64,000 nucleotides of DNA from WHTK01 sp965197795. Its GTDB lineage: Bacteria; Chloroflexota; Dehalococcoidia; DSTF01; WHTK01. The position numbers and the translations under genes were made by a program. Below are positions 35,292-44,212 of this stretch, in pieces. Below the pieces are notes generated by a model that did no database searches, was not told the origin of the DNA, and saw nothing but the letters and a program-made list of their open reading frames with translations. The DNA lies in contig OZ240228.1 in assembly GCA_965197795.1 (NCBI GenBank), forward strand, positions 868,001 through 932,000, given 5' to 3'. Numbering within the stretch: position 1 is the stretch's first letter; the number at the start of each line of letters is the position of its first letter.

Positions 35292-37235
35292 TTGCAAGAT
35301 AACTACTGGTCTAAGTTGACGAGCAGAAGGATCGGACGGCGGCGGGCGCTGGCAGCTACGGGAGGCTTCGCGGCTGCCGCAGCATTCCTGGCAGCTTGCA
35401 GTGGTGACGACGATGACAATGGTGGGACGACGGGTGGTGGCGCCACGACCGTTCCGGGCGCCACGACCGTTCCGCGCGCGACGACGGGCCCAACGCCCAC
35501 TGCGGAGCCTTCGGGCCTTCTGACCCAACCCGTACACATCCCGCCGGCTCAGGCGAAAAAGGGTGGTGTGTTCCAGACTTATCAAAGGTCCGAGCCTCGC
35601 AGCCTCGACATGAACCGCGCCTCGGGCGCTATCAACGAGATCGGGGCATTGGTCTACGAAAACCTCTTGGACGTGCAGCCCGGATTGTTGGGGCCGTCGA
35701 AGCGAGAGTTGATAGGCCGGCTGGCCGAGTCTTGGGAAGTCTCGCCGGATGGCTTGACGACCACGTTCAAGCTGCGTCAGGGCGTCAAGTGGCATGACAT
35801 CGACCCGGTCAACGGGCGTGACTTTGACTCGTCGGACGTAATGGCCACCTTCGAGCGCATCCAGGAGATCGCGCTCCTTCGGGCGCTTGTCTGGGCCTCG
35901 GCTGGCGGAGCCGGGCCCGTGCTCGCCGCAACGGCGCCGGACGCGAACACCGTTGTCTTGCAGATGGCCGAGCCGGTCAGCTACATATTGAATCACTTCG
36001 CTCCGTTCGGGCCGATCTCCGGCTCACATGCCATCGTGCCCCGCGAGGCCAACGGCGACACGCTGGACTTGCGCGCCCAGATGGTGGGGACGGGCCCGTA
36101 CTTCTTGGCGAACCACGAGCCCTCCGTGCGCTTCGACTTCAAGAAGAACCTTGACTACTGGGACAGCGAGAACTGGCTGCTGGACGAGATCGCCGTGCCG
36201 ATCGTGCCTGAGTACGCGGCGCGGCACGCCCAGTTTAGGGCCGGCAATATTCACCATGCCTGGGCAGGGTTCCGCGGCGACGTAATGACGGGCCCGGACG
36301 TCCTCGCGACGAAGAACGACCTGCCGGAAATTAACCTCTACGGAGGCGTCTTCGATGTGAACGCCATCGTCTGGACGTTCGGGCACCTTGGAGAGAACCA
36401 GTTCGCGGACGAGCGTGTCCGCCAGGCCATCTCCATGTCTTTCGACCGCGACCTCGACCTTGAAATCCGCGGTAATATCGAGAAGCTCGAGGAGGCCGGC
36501 ATCCCGATTGTGACGCGCTGGAACTCGCACGTTGTGACCTTCGACGATGCTGTTGGTGCTGGCTGGTGGCTCGACCCGAAGGACGAATCGGTCTTCGGTG
36601 AGAACGCCAAGTATTTCCAGTACAACGTCCCAGAGGCCAAGAAACTCCTGGCGGCCGCCGGTTTCCCCGACGGCTTCGAGACGACCGTCCACTTCCCCGA
36701 CGCGCCCCAGTTCAGCGCGAGAAGGAGTGGCAACATCGAGCCCTTCTTCGGCTTCCTGCAGGATCTCGGGCTCACCGTGAACCAGAACCCCCAGAAAGAC
36801 TACACGCAGGACTACATTCCGAATAACCTAAACGCGTCTGGCGCCTATGAGGGCTTAGGATGGCACGCGGTAGTCGGCGGCATACCCCACCAGGTCAGCC
36901 CGGTGCTCGGTCTCGTCGCCGAGCATCTGCCGACCTCCGGTCGCACCTTCCACGGCTACTCCGCGGACGGCGGTACCGGCATGACCGGCGACCCGGCCTT
37001 GAGTGAGATACTGTCCAAGGCTCGCCTCGCGCCGGACGTGGAGACGGCGAAGTCGCTAGTCCATGAGGCGCAGCGCTACCTTGGCAAGACCATGTGGTCG
37101 CTCACAGAGCCCGGTGGCTACGGCCGCATCTTCGGGTCCTGGCCGGCCGTCCAGAACACCCGCGTCTGGCAAGGCCAGGCATCGTGGGAGTACTACCAGA
37201 TCTGGCTGGACGACACGAAAGCGCCGCTCGCCTAA
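35292..37235 (+). CDS. Peptide/nickel-type (family 5) ABC substrate-binding lipoprotein
   Basis: A 647-residue binding protein starting at TTG (same start as the decayed copy at 32902). TSRRIGRRRAL is Tat-like, followed by a lipobox (AAFLAAC, about residue 36) and a Gly/Thr/Pro linker. The SBP_bac_5 domain contains SLDMNRASGAINEIGALVYENLL, LAESWEVSPDGLTTTFKLRQGVKWHD, VGTGPYFLANHEPS and ADERVRQAISMSFDRD. It binds oligopeptides or another ligand outside the cell; no permease genes are adjacent. A strong terminator follows. Confidence 0.85.
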   Translation: MQDNYWSKLTSRRIGRRRALAATGGFAAAAAFLAACSGDDDDNGGTTGGGATTVPGATTVPRATTGPTPTAEPSGLLTQPVHIPPAQAKKGGVFQTYQRSEPRSLDMNRASGAINEIGALVYENLLDVQPGLLGPSKRELIGRLAESWEVSPDGLTTTFKLRQGVKWHDIDPVNGRDFDSSDVMATFERIQEIALLRALVWASAGGAGPVLAATAPDANTVVLQMAEPVSYILNHFAPFGPISGSHAIVPREANGDTLDLRAQMVGTGPYFLANHEPSVRFDFKKNLDYWDSENWLLDEIAVPIVPEYAARHAQFRAGNIHHAWAGFRGDVMTGPDVLATKNDLPEINLYGGVFDVNAIVWTFGHLGENQFADERVRQAISMSFDRDLDLEIRGNIEKLEEAGIPIVTRWNSHVVTFDDAVGAGWWLDPKDESVFGENAKYFQYNVPEAKKLLAAAGFPDGFETTVHFPDAPQFSARRSGNIEPFFGFLQDLGLTVNQNPQKDYTQDYIPNNLNASGAYEGLGWHAVVGGIPHQVSPVLGLVAEHLPTSGRTFHGYSADGGTGMTGDPALSEILSKARLAPDVETAKSLVHEAQRYLGKTMWSLTEPGGYGRIFGSWPAVQNTRVWQGQASWEYYQIWLDDTKAPLA

Positions 37236-37259
37236 TTCATAGACTCGTTCAGGGATCAG

Positions 37260-37293
37260 GAGAGGGCGGCCGATTGGCCGCCCTCTCGCTTTT
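37260..37293 (+). terminator. Rho-independent terminator
   Basis: GAGAGGGCGGCC-GATT-GGCCGCCCTCTC, a perfect 12-bp stem with 4-base loop followed by GCTTTT, 25 bases after the binding-protein stop. Confidence 0.9.
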
Positions 37294-37998
37294 ACTTCGC
37301 CAACTGCTGCCAATTGAACGCCATCGGCGAATCGCACCCGTTGCGCCTGCCCATGGCCTGCGAAGGAATGAGGTAGTAGTGAGCGGCCAGCCCTACGGCG
37401 TGTGCCATCTTCTGCGGGCCCAGTTTCATTAGCTTCACCGCTCCGGCCGCACCGCCGATGATTACCGCTCCGGCCGCTGAGACTGGATACGTTGTGCCAG
37501 TGATCTTGCCGACTTCCGAGCCGTCCGTGGTCGTGTATCCGCCCTTCAGGCCCCGCAGTCCCACAGCCAGCCGCAGTGACAATTCGTACGCAAGGGCAAG
37601 TGCCAGATCATGTCCTTACCGAAGCCCCGATGGTCTCTCCAAGTGCCAGCGGCGCCGGTACGAGAGCACCTGCCGGCTGGATCGGGAAGGAATATGCACT
37701 CAAGTCCAGGGCGCTTATCAATTCGTCGTTGGGCGAAGGCCGAGTTAGTACAGGAGAGCCTGTGCCTCGTGCCAAGCACGGCAGACTCTGGCGGACCACC
37801 AAGTCTCATGGCGAGGCCCGTCGCGTGTCGTCCCTAGTCCGACTCCAATGCCGCGATTCCAACACCGATGGAATCCAACAAGAGCCTCTTGGCTTCCTGG
37901 ACTATCGCCGGCGGCAGGTCTTGAAAATTCGCCTGACACGAAGTCGAGCACCTGCTCCCGTTGGACCCTTCATGACCCACGTCCCGCTAATGCAGCGA
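37292..37998 (-). pseudogene. MmgE/PrpD family protein, multiply frameshifted
   Basis: Read in order across three frames: LDFVSGEF, QDLPPAIVQEAKRLLLDSIGVGIAALESD with an in-frame TAG, GRHATGLAMRLGGPPESAVLGT, ELISALDLSAYSFP, SLRLAVGLRGLKGG, then YPVSAAGAVIIGGAAGAVKLMKLGPQKMAHAVGLAAH. This is the order of MmgE/PrpD (2-methylcitrate dehydratase-like) proteins. The C-terminal third is missing and at least three indels occur, so it is dead. Confidence 0.65.
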
Positions 37999-38022
37999 CT
38001 CTAATTTCATCCGCCCGTCGCG

Positions 38023-39330
38023 TTACGGGTCGCGTTCGTAGAAATCGCGTTTGCCCAGCCTGCTCGAGTTTGCCGCGAACGTGAAGATTCCCCGGGGCAT
38101 GAAGGACATTTCAAGCTGCGCACGGGCCTCATAGACCTCCGTCCTCATTTCGTGGGCAGCAGTGGAACGGGGTTCGGCGAGGACAGCCTGTTCGGCCAGG
38201 TGGCAAGCGAGGCGCAGATTACCGGCAGTGCGCAACTCCTCACAACGATCAAGCACGTTTTGGACCCCACCGGCTAGCTCTACCCACTCACGGGCTTGCT
38301 CGGCTCGCGGCGCTGGCAAGAGATTGTCTGGCTCGCCGTCATACCAGCCTCCATACAGCCGCCAAACGTTGCGGATTACGAACTGAGGATGGTCGTATAC
38401 AGGCCTCAAGTAAGGCTTTTGGAGCGCGTCCTCAGCAATCCTGACCTCGTGGATGACGGTATCGAGAGTTGCGCCTTGGTTCATCAGTGCGATCGTCTGA
38501 GTCTCAATGCTCTCTAGTAAGTCCGCGGTGTCCGTCAGAGCCTGCTGGACTCGGCCAGCACCAAATATCGGCAACCCGTGGCCGGGAATCATAGTACCCG
38601 CGCCCTTAGAGGCCATCTCTCTGAGACCGGTTGCCCACTCGCCGACCCAACGCTGAACCTTTTGTGGGTTGCCCGCATTTGGCACAGCCCAGATAAACAG
38701 ATCCCCGGTGAAGAGGGTATCCAGCTCCTCAATCCAGGTCCACGTTGCGTCTTCCGTTTCACCTCGGGTGTGGTGGAGCTCGAACGTCAGGTCTCCCTCG
38801 CGGAATACGAGGCCATGCCGGTACGTTACGTCGGGATAGCGATAATCATAAAGTCGCTCTTGGGGCTCGATAGTCACTGAGTCTGGCCTCATGAACTGTC
38901 GAGTGTTGATGGCTCCGTTCCAGCCTTCTGTTTTCTTGTACCGATCGAAATGCTCGCCGATCAACTCGTGGCCGAAGACTTGCGGGCGGGGAAGTCGCTT
39001 CTCGACGGCTTCTCGATCGAAGGGCGTAACACCGAAGATGTGATCTATGTGATGGTGGCTGAAGACGGCGGACGCTAGTCGCAGTGTTGGCCGCCAGGAG
39101 CGAATCGCCTGATAGAGAGGCTCAGCGTCCCAGGCAGCCCCGGAATCGAGCATGACAAGCGTTCCGTCGGCGTCGATGGTCGTGACGCTGGAGGCACCCT
39201 TGTAGTAGAGCATCCGGTCCGACAGCTCCTCTGCCTGCCTACCCTTATATTGCATACCTGGAATAGCCCCGGGCCCGGTGTCAATTTCACCACGCCAAAG
39301 CCGGTCACTGTAATCTCTTAGATCGCTCAT
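38023..39330 (-). CDS. MBL-fold metallohydrolase with alkylsulfatase-type dimerisation domain
   Basis: A 435-residue protein. The metal motif is SHHHIDHIFG (about residue 91); further ligands lie in HHTRGETEDATW, DTLFTGDLF and MIPGHGLP. The C-terminal part (WRLYGGWYDGEPDNLLPAPRAEQAREWVELAGG...ACHLAEQAVLAEP) resembles the alkyl/aryl-sulfatase dimerisation domain. It may hydrolyse sulfate esters or related compounds. GGAGC sits 6 bases before the ATG. It lies just downstream of the truncated deiodinase-like copy on the same strand. Confidence 0.85.
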   Translation of the reverse strand: MSDLRDYSDRLWRGEIDTGPGAIPGMQYKGRQAEELSDRMLYYKGASSVTTIDADGTLVMLDSGAAWDAEPLYQAIRSWRPTLRLASAVFSHHHIDHIFGVTPFDREAVEKRLPRPQVFGHELIGEHFDRYKKTEGWNGAINTRQFMRPDSVTIEPQERLYDYRYPDVTYRHGLVFREGDLTFELHHTRGETEDATWTWIEELDTLFTGDLFIWAVPNAGNPQKVQRWVGEWATGLREMASKGAGTMIPGHGLPIFGAGRVQQALTDTADLLESIETQTIALMNQGATLDTVIHEVRIAEDALQKPYLRPVYDHPQFVIRNVWRLYGGWYDGEPDNLLPAPRAEQAREWVELAGGVQNVLDRCEELRTAGNLRLACHLAEQAVLAEPRSTAAHEMRTEVYEARAQLEMSFMPRGIFTFAANSSRLGKRDFYERDP

Positions 39331-39375
39331 CAGTAGCTCCTGTCAGGCGCAGCCCGCGAAGATTCTATCTTGGCC

Positions 39376-39442
39376 GGAGGACATGAAGATGCAGCCCGCT
39401 CGGGAGCGAGCGCTGGGGCGCCGGGGTTGTTGAAGGCGTAAG
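39376..39442 (+). repeat. 3'-tail repeat, copy 1
   Basis: GGACATGAAGATGCAGCCCG followed by GAGCGCTGGGGCGCCGGGGTTGTTGAAGGCGTAA-type sequence, one of six copies in the window. Translated it ends RRGLLKA-stop. Here it lies antisense to the truncated deiodinase-like gene. Confidence 0.6.
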
Positions 39443-39576
39443 ACGACGGACGGCAATAGAGCTTGGAGGAATGGGACATGGCAACTGAGACGCAGCCTCG
39501 CGCTCGGTGGGGTGAGCCTCGCGGATGTAGACGACGAAGAACTGAACCTCGTCGCCGAAGCGCTCGTAAATCTCTT

Positions 39577-39593
39577 CCAGGCGCACGGCCTGG
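39577..39593 (-). promoter_or_regulatory. SECIS-like hairpin, deiodinase-like copy 1
   Basis: CCAGGC-CGTGC-GCCTGG, 6-bp stem with GU in a 5-base loop that starts 21 bases after the TGA. Identical in all three copies. Confidence 0.65.
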
Positions 39594-40047
39594 TGACGGA
39601 AGGGCGGTCAAGTATAGGAGCCGAAGATGAGGCCGACGGGCTTGCCCCTGTGGGCTGAGAGACGCACCCGCGCGTCGCCGTCGAGCGTGACGAGCTCGAA
39701 GTCGGGCGCCATTTCGCCTACGTTGGGGGTTGTCTCGTCTCGGAGCACGTCCTCTTTGAACCTAGCCTTCGGTGCCCCCCTCTCTGGGTAGGGAGAGGAG
39801 GCGATGGCGGCCGCGACCTCCTCGAGGAAGCTTTCCTGCTCCGCTTCAGACATCGCTTGCATTTTCTCGTAGACCAGGAGGTGGTACTCGGTGGGTAGGC
39901 TGTTGATAAGGTCGTCGACGTTGGCCATGCTCGCCTCCAGTTGACTCAACATTAGCATGCAGAGGCAGGATTTCGGCGATCCATTCAAGAAGATCGACCT
40001 GACGTCGCCAAAAAATAGAAGAGAAGGCCAAGTTTCGTTCCACTCCA

Positions 40048-40076
40048 TTGACATTCCAGCATGCCCAACCTATGTT
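40048..40076 (+). promoter_or_regulatory. Promoter of AhpD-like copy 2
   Basis: TTGACA, 17-base spacer, TATGTT. It lies in the 244-base region between the divergent deiodinase-like and AhpD-like starts and is repeated exactly at 45821-45849. Upstream of copy 1 the -35 box is kept but the -10 is poorer. Confidence 0.6.
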
Positions 40077-40172
40077 CAACGTCGAGCCCAGAATGAGCAT
40101 CGAACGCTGGGATAAGAAGGTCGGCCGGTCTTGAGCCATCACGTGGTCTTGTCGAGCTAGTCAGGAGAAGTC

Positions 40173-41312
40173 ATGGCTTGGGTAAGCGTGCTTTCGCGAG
40201 AAGAGGCACTGCGTGCCTTCCCTGATCAAGAGCAGATAATCAGGCGGTGGAGCCAGGAGAGCTCCTCACCCGCAAACATCATTCAGGTCTTCAGCATCAT
40301 TCCGGAAATGATGCTCGCGAGGATTAAGTTCGCGTGGTCCATGACCTTCGGTGGTTCGGGCCTCGGTCGACGTATGGAGGAATTGATTGCGACTCAGGTT
40401 TCCGGCCTTCTCGGATGCGTCTATTGAGGCGTTGCCCACGGAGAGTTTCTCCGTGCAGAGGGTGACACATCGGAAGAGGAAGTTGTCAAGGTTGCGACCG
40501 AATGGCGCAGCGCGGCTCTCAACGAGCAGGAGTTCGCAGTTTTGGAGCTTGCCGAGCGGCTCACTCAGACCCCGATTCTGATTGGCCGCGACGATCTCGA
40601 ACCCCTTCGCGAAGCCGGCTTGGACGAGGACCAGATACTTGCCGCGATCCTGGCAATCTGCTATCGGAACTTTATCTCCCGGTCCGCCGACATGCTGGGT
40701 GTAAAAGAGTGGAGTTCCCCTGACGATCTGCCGACTCAATCTGCCGACCTCCTCAACGCCTTCGAGGACGTCGTCGCCAAGCGAAAAGCGTCCCAGGCTC
40801 CCCGGAAGAACCCGGCGGCCACTTCCTCGCGTGAGGTAGAAGGCGTTAAGTCGGAGTCGGGGGGCAGCGCAAGTTTCCTCTCGACAATACCGGGTACCGA
40901 TCTTTCGACTGTCTTGCAAGCGCGGCCTTCGGTTGCCGAAGCTGACGCAGCGACGCGCCAGGCGATCGAGTCCAACCTGCCGTCACGCTGGCAGAGTCTG
41001 ATCAGCGTTTGTATTGCTGGATTACTAGGCCTGGACCACCAGGTCGCCGCGTTGCGAGGTGAACTTGAACCGGAGCTGGCCGAGAAAGTCGCCGCGAACT
41101 GGCCAGGAGCGCCCTTGGATGCGAAGGAAATGGCACTCCTTGGGTTCGCTCACGCTGGAACAGTCGCCCAGGCGACGATAACAGAGGAAGAGCTAGGCGA
41201 ACTGCGTAGCATCGGGCTGTCCGATCGCGATATCCTCGCGGCGGCTGCTCTCACCGCCTATGACAATCACGCGCTCCGTGCTAGTCAAGCGCTAGGAGTG
41301 TTGGCCCGCTGA
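40173..41312 (+). CDS. AhpD/CMD-like selenoprotein, copy 2 (TGA = Sec85)
   Basis: Through the TGA at 40425-40427 the gene encodes 379 residues. Domain 1: MAWVSVLSREEALRAFPDQEQ, RMEELIATQVSGLLGCVY-U-GVAHGEFLR, giving C82-x-x-U85-x-x-x-H89, the spacing of AhpD Cys130, Cys133 and His137. Then EEVVKVATEWRSAALNEQEFAVLELAERLTQTP, a linker, and domain 2 (SLISVCIAGLLGLDHQVAALRGEL) without the motif. Without recoding only 84 residues would form. AGGAG lies 7 bases before the ATG. It is divergent from deiodinase-like copy 1. Likely a redox enzyme acting on peroxides or small electrophiles; the substrate is unknown. Confidence 0.8.
40437..40455 (+). promoter_or_regulatory. SECIS-like hairpin, AhpD-like copy 2
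   Basis: CACGGAG-AGTTT-CTCCGTG, perfect 7-bp stem, 5-base loop with GU, loop starting 17 bases after the TGA. Confidence 0.7.
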
Positions 41313-41397
41313 GCGGTCGCTCGTACCTCGAATCCTCGAATGAATCGGCACCAAGGCGTCTAGAATAATATAAGAGCAGGTGATTTAGCCGGCTCTC

Positions 41398-41735
41398 AAC
41401 GAAGGTCATCGCCCCGATTGTGTTTTGCTTCATCGCCACCGTGGATTACGTCGCCGAAACAGCTGCAAAAGCTCCTTGGCGGCATGCACTCCGGTCTTCG
41501 TGTCCGGGCCGTTACCGGCGCGGTAGGCGACGAGCAGAGGCGCGAGATCGTCGATGGCCGGGCGGAAGAGACGGTGCGCGTCCTCGTGGCGACTGACTGC
41601 CTGAGTGAGGGCATAAACCTCCAGAAGGACTTCGACGCCATCGTCCACTTCGAGCACCTCGATTTCGCCATCGCCGAGTTCCAGGACATGAAGATGCAGC
41701 CTGCGCTGAGGCGGCGAGAGCTACTGAAGGCGTAG
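41398..41735 (+). pseudogene. SNF2-type helicase C-terminal-domain fragment fused to the 3'-tail repeat
   Basis: VFCFIATVDYVAE in one frame, then LLGGMHSGLRVRAVTGAVGDEQRREIVDGRAEETVRVLVATDCLSEGINLQKDFDAIVHFEHLDF in another is part of helicase domain 2 (motif V ATDCLSEGINLQ). It then passes straight into the tail AEFQDMKMQPALRRRELLKA and stops. The rest of the helicase is missing on both sides. Confidence 0.6.
41683..41735 (+). repeat. 3'-tail repeat, copy 2
   Basis: CCAGGACATGAAGATGCAGC and following, ending GAGCTACTGAAGGCGTAG. Shares CATCGCCGAGTTC upstream with copy 6. Confidence 0.6.
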
Positions 41736-41784
41736 AGCCGAGATGAGTTAGTTGCCTGATGGCATTGCAACGGGAAGGAACCTG

Positions 41785-42891
41785 ATGACCACCAAGACGA
41801 CGGCCGCAGTTCTAGATGAGCCCCACGGGCGCTTCGTTCTTAAACAGGTCGAACTCGATGATCCGCGGGATGACGAAATCCTGGTTGTTGTCGAGGCCAG
41901 CGGTGTGTGTCACACGGACGTCGCGGTCCAAGACGGACTCACTCCGCCCATGGTTTTGGGTCACGAGGGCACCGGGGTCGTGCAGGCCATTGGATCGGGC
42001 GTCAGGCGAGTTCGGCCCGGCGAAAGGGTGATCGTTTCGTATCCCTGGTGCGGTGACTGCAACGAGTGCCTTACCGGACACGCTTACCGTTGTGAGCAGA
42101 TATTTCGCCTTGCTTTCGGAGGTGGCCGACTCGATGGTTCGAAGACGATTACCATGAACGGTAGACCTGTATCGAGTGCCTTCTTTCAGCAGTCTTCCTT
42201 CGCAACCCACCTGATCACTCTCGAGCGTGACGTGGTGCCTGTCGGGCAAGAGCACGCCGCCGAACTGCTTGCCGCCATTCCTTGCGGCGTGCAAACGGGC
42301 GCCGGAGCCATCCTGAACTCAATGCAGTTGGGCGCAGGCGATTCGCTCGCCGTGTTTGGCACGGGTGCCGTCGGCTTGAGCGCAGTTATGGCTGCAAGGC
42401 TGATGGAGGCTTCGACCATCATCGGCGTTGACGTCGTTGAGTCCCGCCTAGAGCTCGCCTTGGAACTCGGCGCTACCCACGTCATCAACGCGGCCAACGG
42501 TGAGGTCCCTGAACGCATAAAGGAACTCTTGCCAAAAGGTGTCCGGTACTCGTTCGAGACTAGCGGCAGCGAGCAGGGATTGGACGCTGCTATTGAGTCT
42601 CTCTGCATGGGCGGGGAATGCGGTTTCGTCACCCTCCCGCATCGTGGCGAGAAATACCCCTTCACGCTTCGGGGACTCACCACAAAGACGGCTACACTGC
42701 GAGGGATCATCTCGGGCTCGGCGCTGCCTAACGACTTCCTGCCGAAACTCATCGAATGGCAACAGCAAGGCAGGTTTCCGTACGACCGCTTGATTACCAC
42801 CTACGACTTCGAGGACATCAACCAGGCGTTCGCCGATTCGGCAGAGGGTCGCGCCATCAAGCCGGTGCTGATGATGCACCCCGGGAGTTAG
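41785..42891 (+). CDS. Zinc-dependent alcohol dehydrogenase (AdhC-like, MDR family)
   Basis: A 368-residue medium-chain dehydrogenase. The catalytic zinc ligands lie in SGVCHTD (Cys) and LGHEGTGVV (His). The structural zinc site is here only partly kept (CGDCNECLTGHAYRCEQ has four Cys). The NAD-binding motif is AVFGTGAVGLSAV. The C-terminal FEDINQAFADSAEGRAIKPVLMM is typical of class III-related and aryl-alcohol dehydrogenases. It oxidises an alcohol or reduces an aldehyde with NAD(P). The start at 41785 (MTTKTTAAVL) follows GGAAGGAA; an upstream ATG at 41752 has no family similarity. Confidence 0.9.
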   Translation: MTTKTTAAVLDEPHGRFVLKQVELDDPRDDEILVVVEASGVCHTDVAVQDGLTPPMVLGHEGTGVVQAIGSGVRRVRPGERVIVSYPWCGDCNECLTGHAYRCEQIFRLAFGGGRLDGSKTITMNGRPVSSAFFQQSSFATHLITLERDVVPVGQEHAAELLAAIPCGVQTGAGAILNSMQLGAGDSLAVFGTGAVGLSAVMAARLMEASTIIGVDVVESRLELALELGATHVINAANGEVPERIKELLPKGVRYSFETSGSEQGLDAAIESLCMGGECGFVTLPHRGEKYPFTLRGLTTKTATLRGIISGSALPNDFLPKLIEWQQQGRFPYDRLITTYDFEDINQAFADSAEGRAIKPVLMMHPGS

Positions 42892-43375
42892 CAATGAGGC
42901 GTTTTACCGCGCGTGGCGACAAGGGCTGCCCCTTGTTCTCACGGCCGCGCGCTCCCGCCCTACGCAGACGCTCAAGGTGCTTGCGACAGAGGCCCACGGT
43001 CAAACGCTCCTTGTCGTAGCAGCGCGACGACGCAAGTAACTACCTTGGGAAGCCCTCACGAGTCGATTGGCGAGGCCTATATCGAAGCTGGCATGAAGGT
43101 GGGCAAGGACGTTTGAGCCGACCCTCCTAACCCGCCATAGCCAGGCCCAAGTCACGAACCTGACGAGGGGTGACCGATCGAAACGTGAACGGTGACCCCT
43201 CGTCTTGCTGTAAGAATCGGACCGCCGCACCCGGTGACGCCGGGTTCGATCGGCTGGAAGTCATGTCGTCGTGGGGCGTGCGCCAGAAGAAGCCCTGAGG
43301 ACTACCTGACCGAGCGGCGGGCTTCACGCGGCGCTTTATTGGCCCCCATGATCCGAGACGGGTCGAGCGGAAGAG
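42892..43375. other. Gene-poor stretch
   Basis: No convincing gene. A short conserved-looking phrase near 43065-43118 (SIGEAYIEAGMKVGKDV) may be the end of a lost frame. Confidence 0.3.
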
Positions 43376-43570
43376 ATGACGAAGATCGCCAGGACGGGGA
43401 GAATCATCAGCGCGAGCAGTCTGCATCCGGTTGCGACATTCCGTCTGGCGGCCAAGCAAGTCCGTGATGCCCTGCAAGAGATGCGCGCCACGGGCAGCCA
43501 GCAAAGCCTCGTCCAGTCGGGGAAGCTGATGAGCCGGGCCGAGATAGACGCCCATCTAAAGTCAACTTAG
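43376..43570 (+). pseudogene. Fragment upstream of a lipoyl domain
   Basis: The 64-codon frame ends FRLAAKQVRDALQEMRATGSQQSLVQSGKLMSRAEIDAHLKST and lies directly before the lipoyl-domain fragment, as an E1 or E3 subunit end would precede an E2 gene. I cannot assign it firmly. Confidence 0.3.
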
Positions 43571-43752
43571 AGGCGGCGGACGCGATAATCACCGAGGTTA
43601 AGCTCCCAGAGATTGGCTCCAACGTAGAGGAGATGACTATCCTGCGTTGGCTCAAGGTCGAAGGAGATGAGGTGGGGCGCGGAGAACCCATTGCAGAGTT
43701 AGAGACCGAAAAGGCGGACTTTGATCTCGAGGCAGATGTAGGTGGACTGTGA
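43570..43752 (+). pseudogene. Lipoyl-domain (E2-type) N-terminal fragment
   Basis: IITEVKLPEIGSNVEEMTILRWLKVEGDEVGRGEPIAELETEKADFDLEADVGGL and a stop. The lysine in ETEKAD is the lipoylation site. Only the first domain of a 2-oxo-acid dehydrogenase E2 (or biotinyl carrier) is present and no ATG precedes it, so it is a stump. Confidence 0.55.
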
Positions 43753-43804
43753 GTGCACCGCGAGCGGACCGTGCTCCGAGGGTGCTCATCCTGGCCCGGA
43801 AGGG

Positions 43805-44093
43805 ATGATCGAAAACCGGCACCTCGTCGAGACTCACCCGCTGGCGACGGCGCTGCGGTCGGACTCGCTGGTTTACGGGGCCTACTTTAACGCGGGCGTG
43901 CGTGCGTGTGCACGACGTGTCGAACCCATGGGCGCCAGTCGAGGTGGGCTACTACATCCCGGAGGCGCCGGCGAACTCGCGGTTCGACGCGGCCCAGATG
44001 AACGACGTGTACGTGGACGAGAATGGCCTGATCTAGGCCATCGAGCGAATCAGGGGCGGGTTGTAGGTTGTACGTGCTGGAGGGGACGTGGTG
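43805..44093 (+). pseudogene. LVIVD-repeat (beta-propeller) protein fragment
   Basis: LVETHPLATALRSDSLVYGAYFNAGVR, then VHDVSNPWAPVEVGYYIPEAPANSRFDAAQMNDVYVDENGLI, a TAG where Tyr is expected, AIERIRGGL, and after a further shift YVLEGTW. The first frameshift coincides with a 4-base tandem duplication (TGCG at about 43901). It matches the C-terminal part of LVIVD-type secreted propeller proteins. Confidence 0.6.
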
Positions 44094-44212
44094 AGCCGCG
44101 TGGCGTAGCCTGCGGGCAGACCAGAGGGCTGAGCTGTGGTTCGTGCTCGAAGTTCAGCTCGCGGCGTATTGATCCTTCCGACAACTCCGTCCTGTGCCGA
44201 GACGATGGCCCG

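Larger units (their letters stand above)
39365..39928 (-). pseudogene. Deiodinase-like selenoprotein, copy 1 (truncated; TGA = Sec107)
   Basis: MANVDDLINSLPTEYHLLVYEKMQ up to GLIFGSYT-U-PPFRHQAVRLEEIYERFGDEVQFFVVYIREAHPTE is near-identical to copies 2 and 3. After HPTE the sequence changes to unrelated codons and stops at 39365, so the second half of the thioredoxin-like fold is lost. TGA lies at 39608-39610. The N-terminal half retains the catalytic Sec motif, but the product is unlikely to fold. GGAGG lies 5 bases before the ATG. Confidence 0.7.
39504..41318. repeat. Duplicated block A (deiodinase-like start, promoter region, AhpD-like gene)
   Basis: Nearly identical to 45283-47091; the only visible differences are a 6-base indel near 39775, a handful of substitutions, and divergence at both ends. 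The offset is 5773 bases on the right of the indel and 5779 on the left. Confidence 0.9.

Noticed and set aside
36024..36692. A 222-codon minus-strand frame inside the peptide-binding protein gene
   Set aside because: It is a shadow caused by GC-rich third positions; the plus frame has full family homology.
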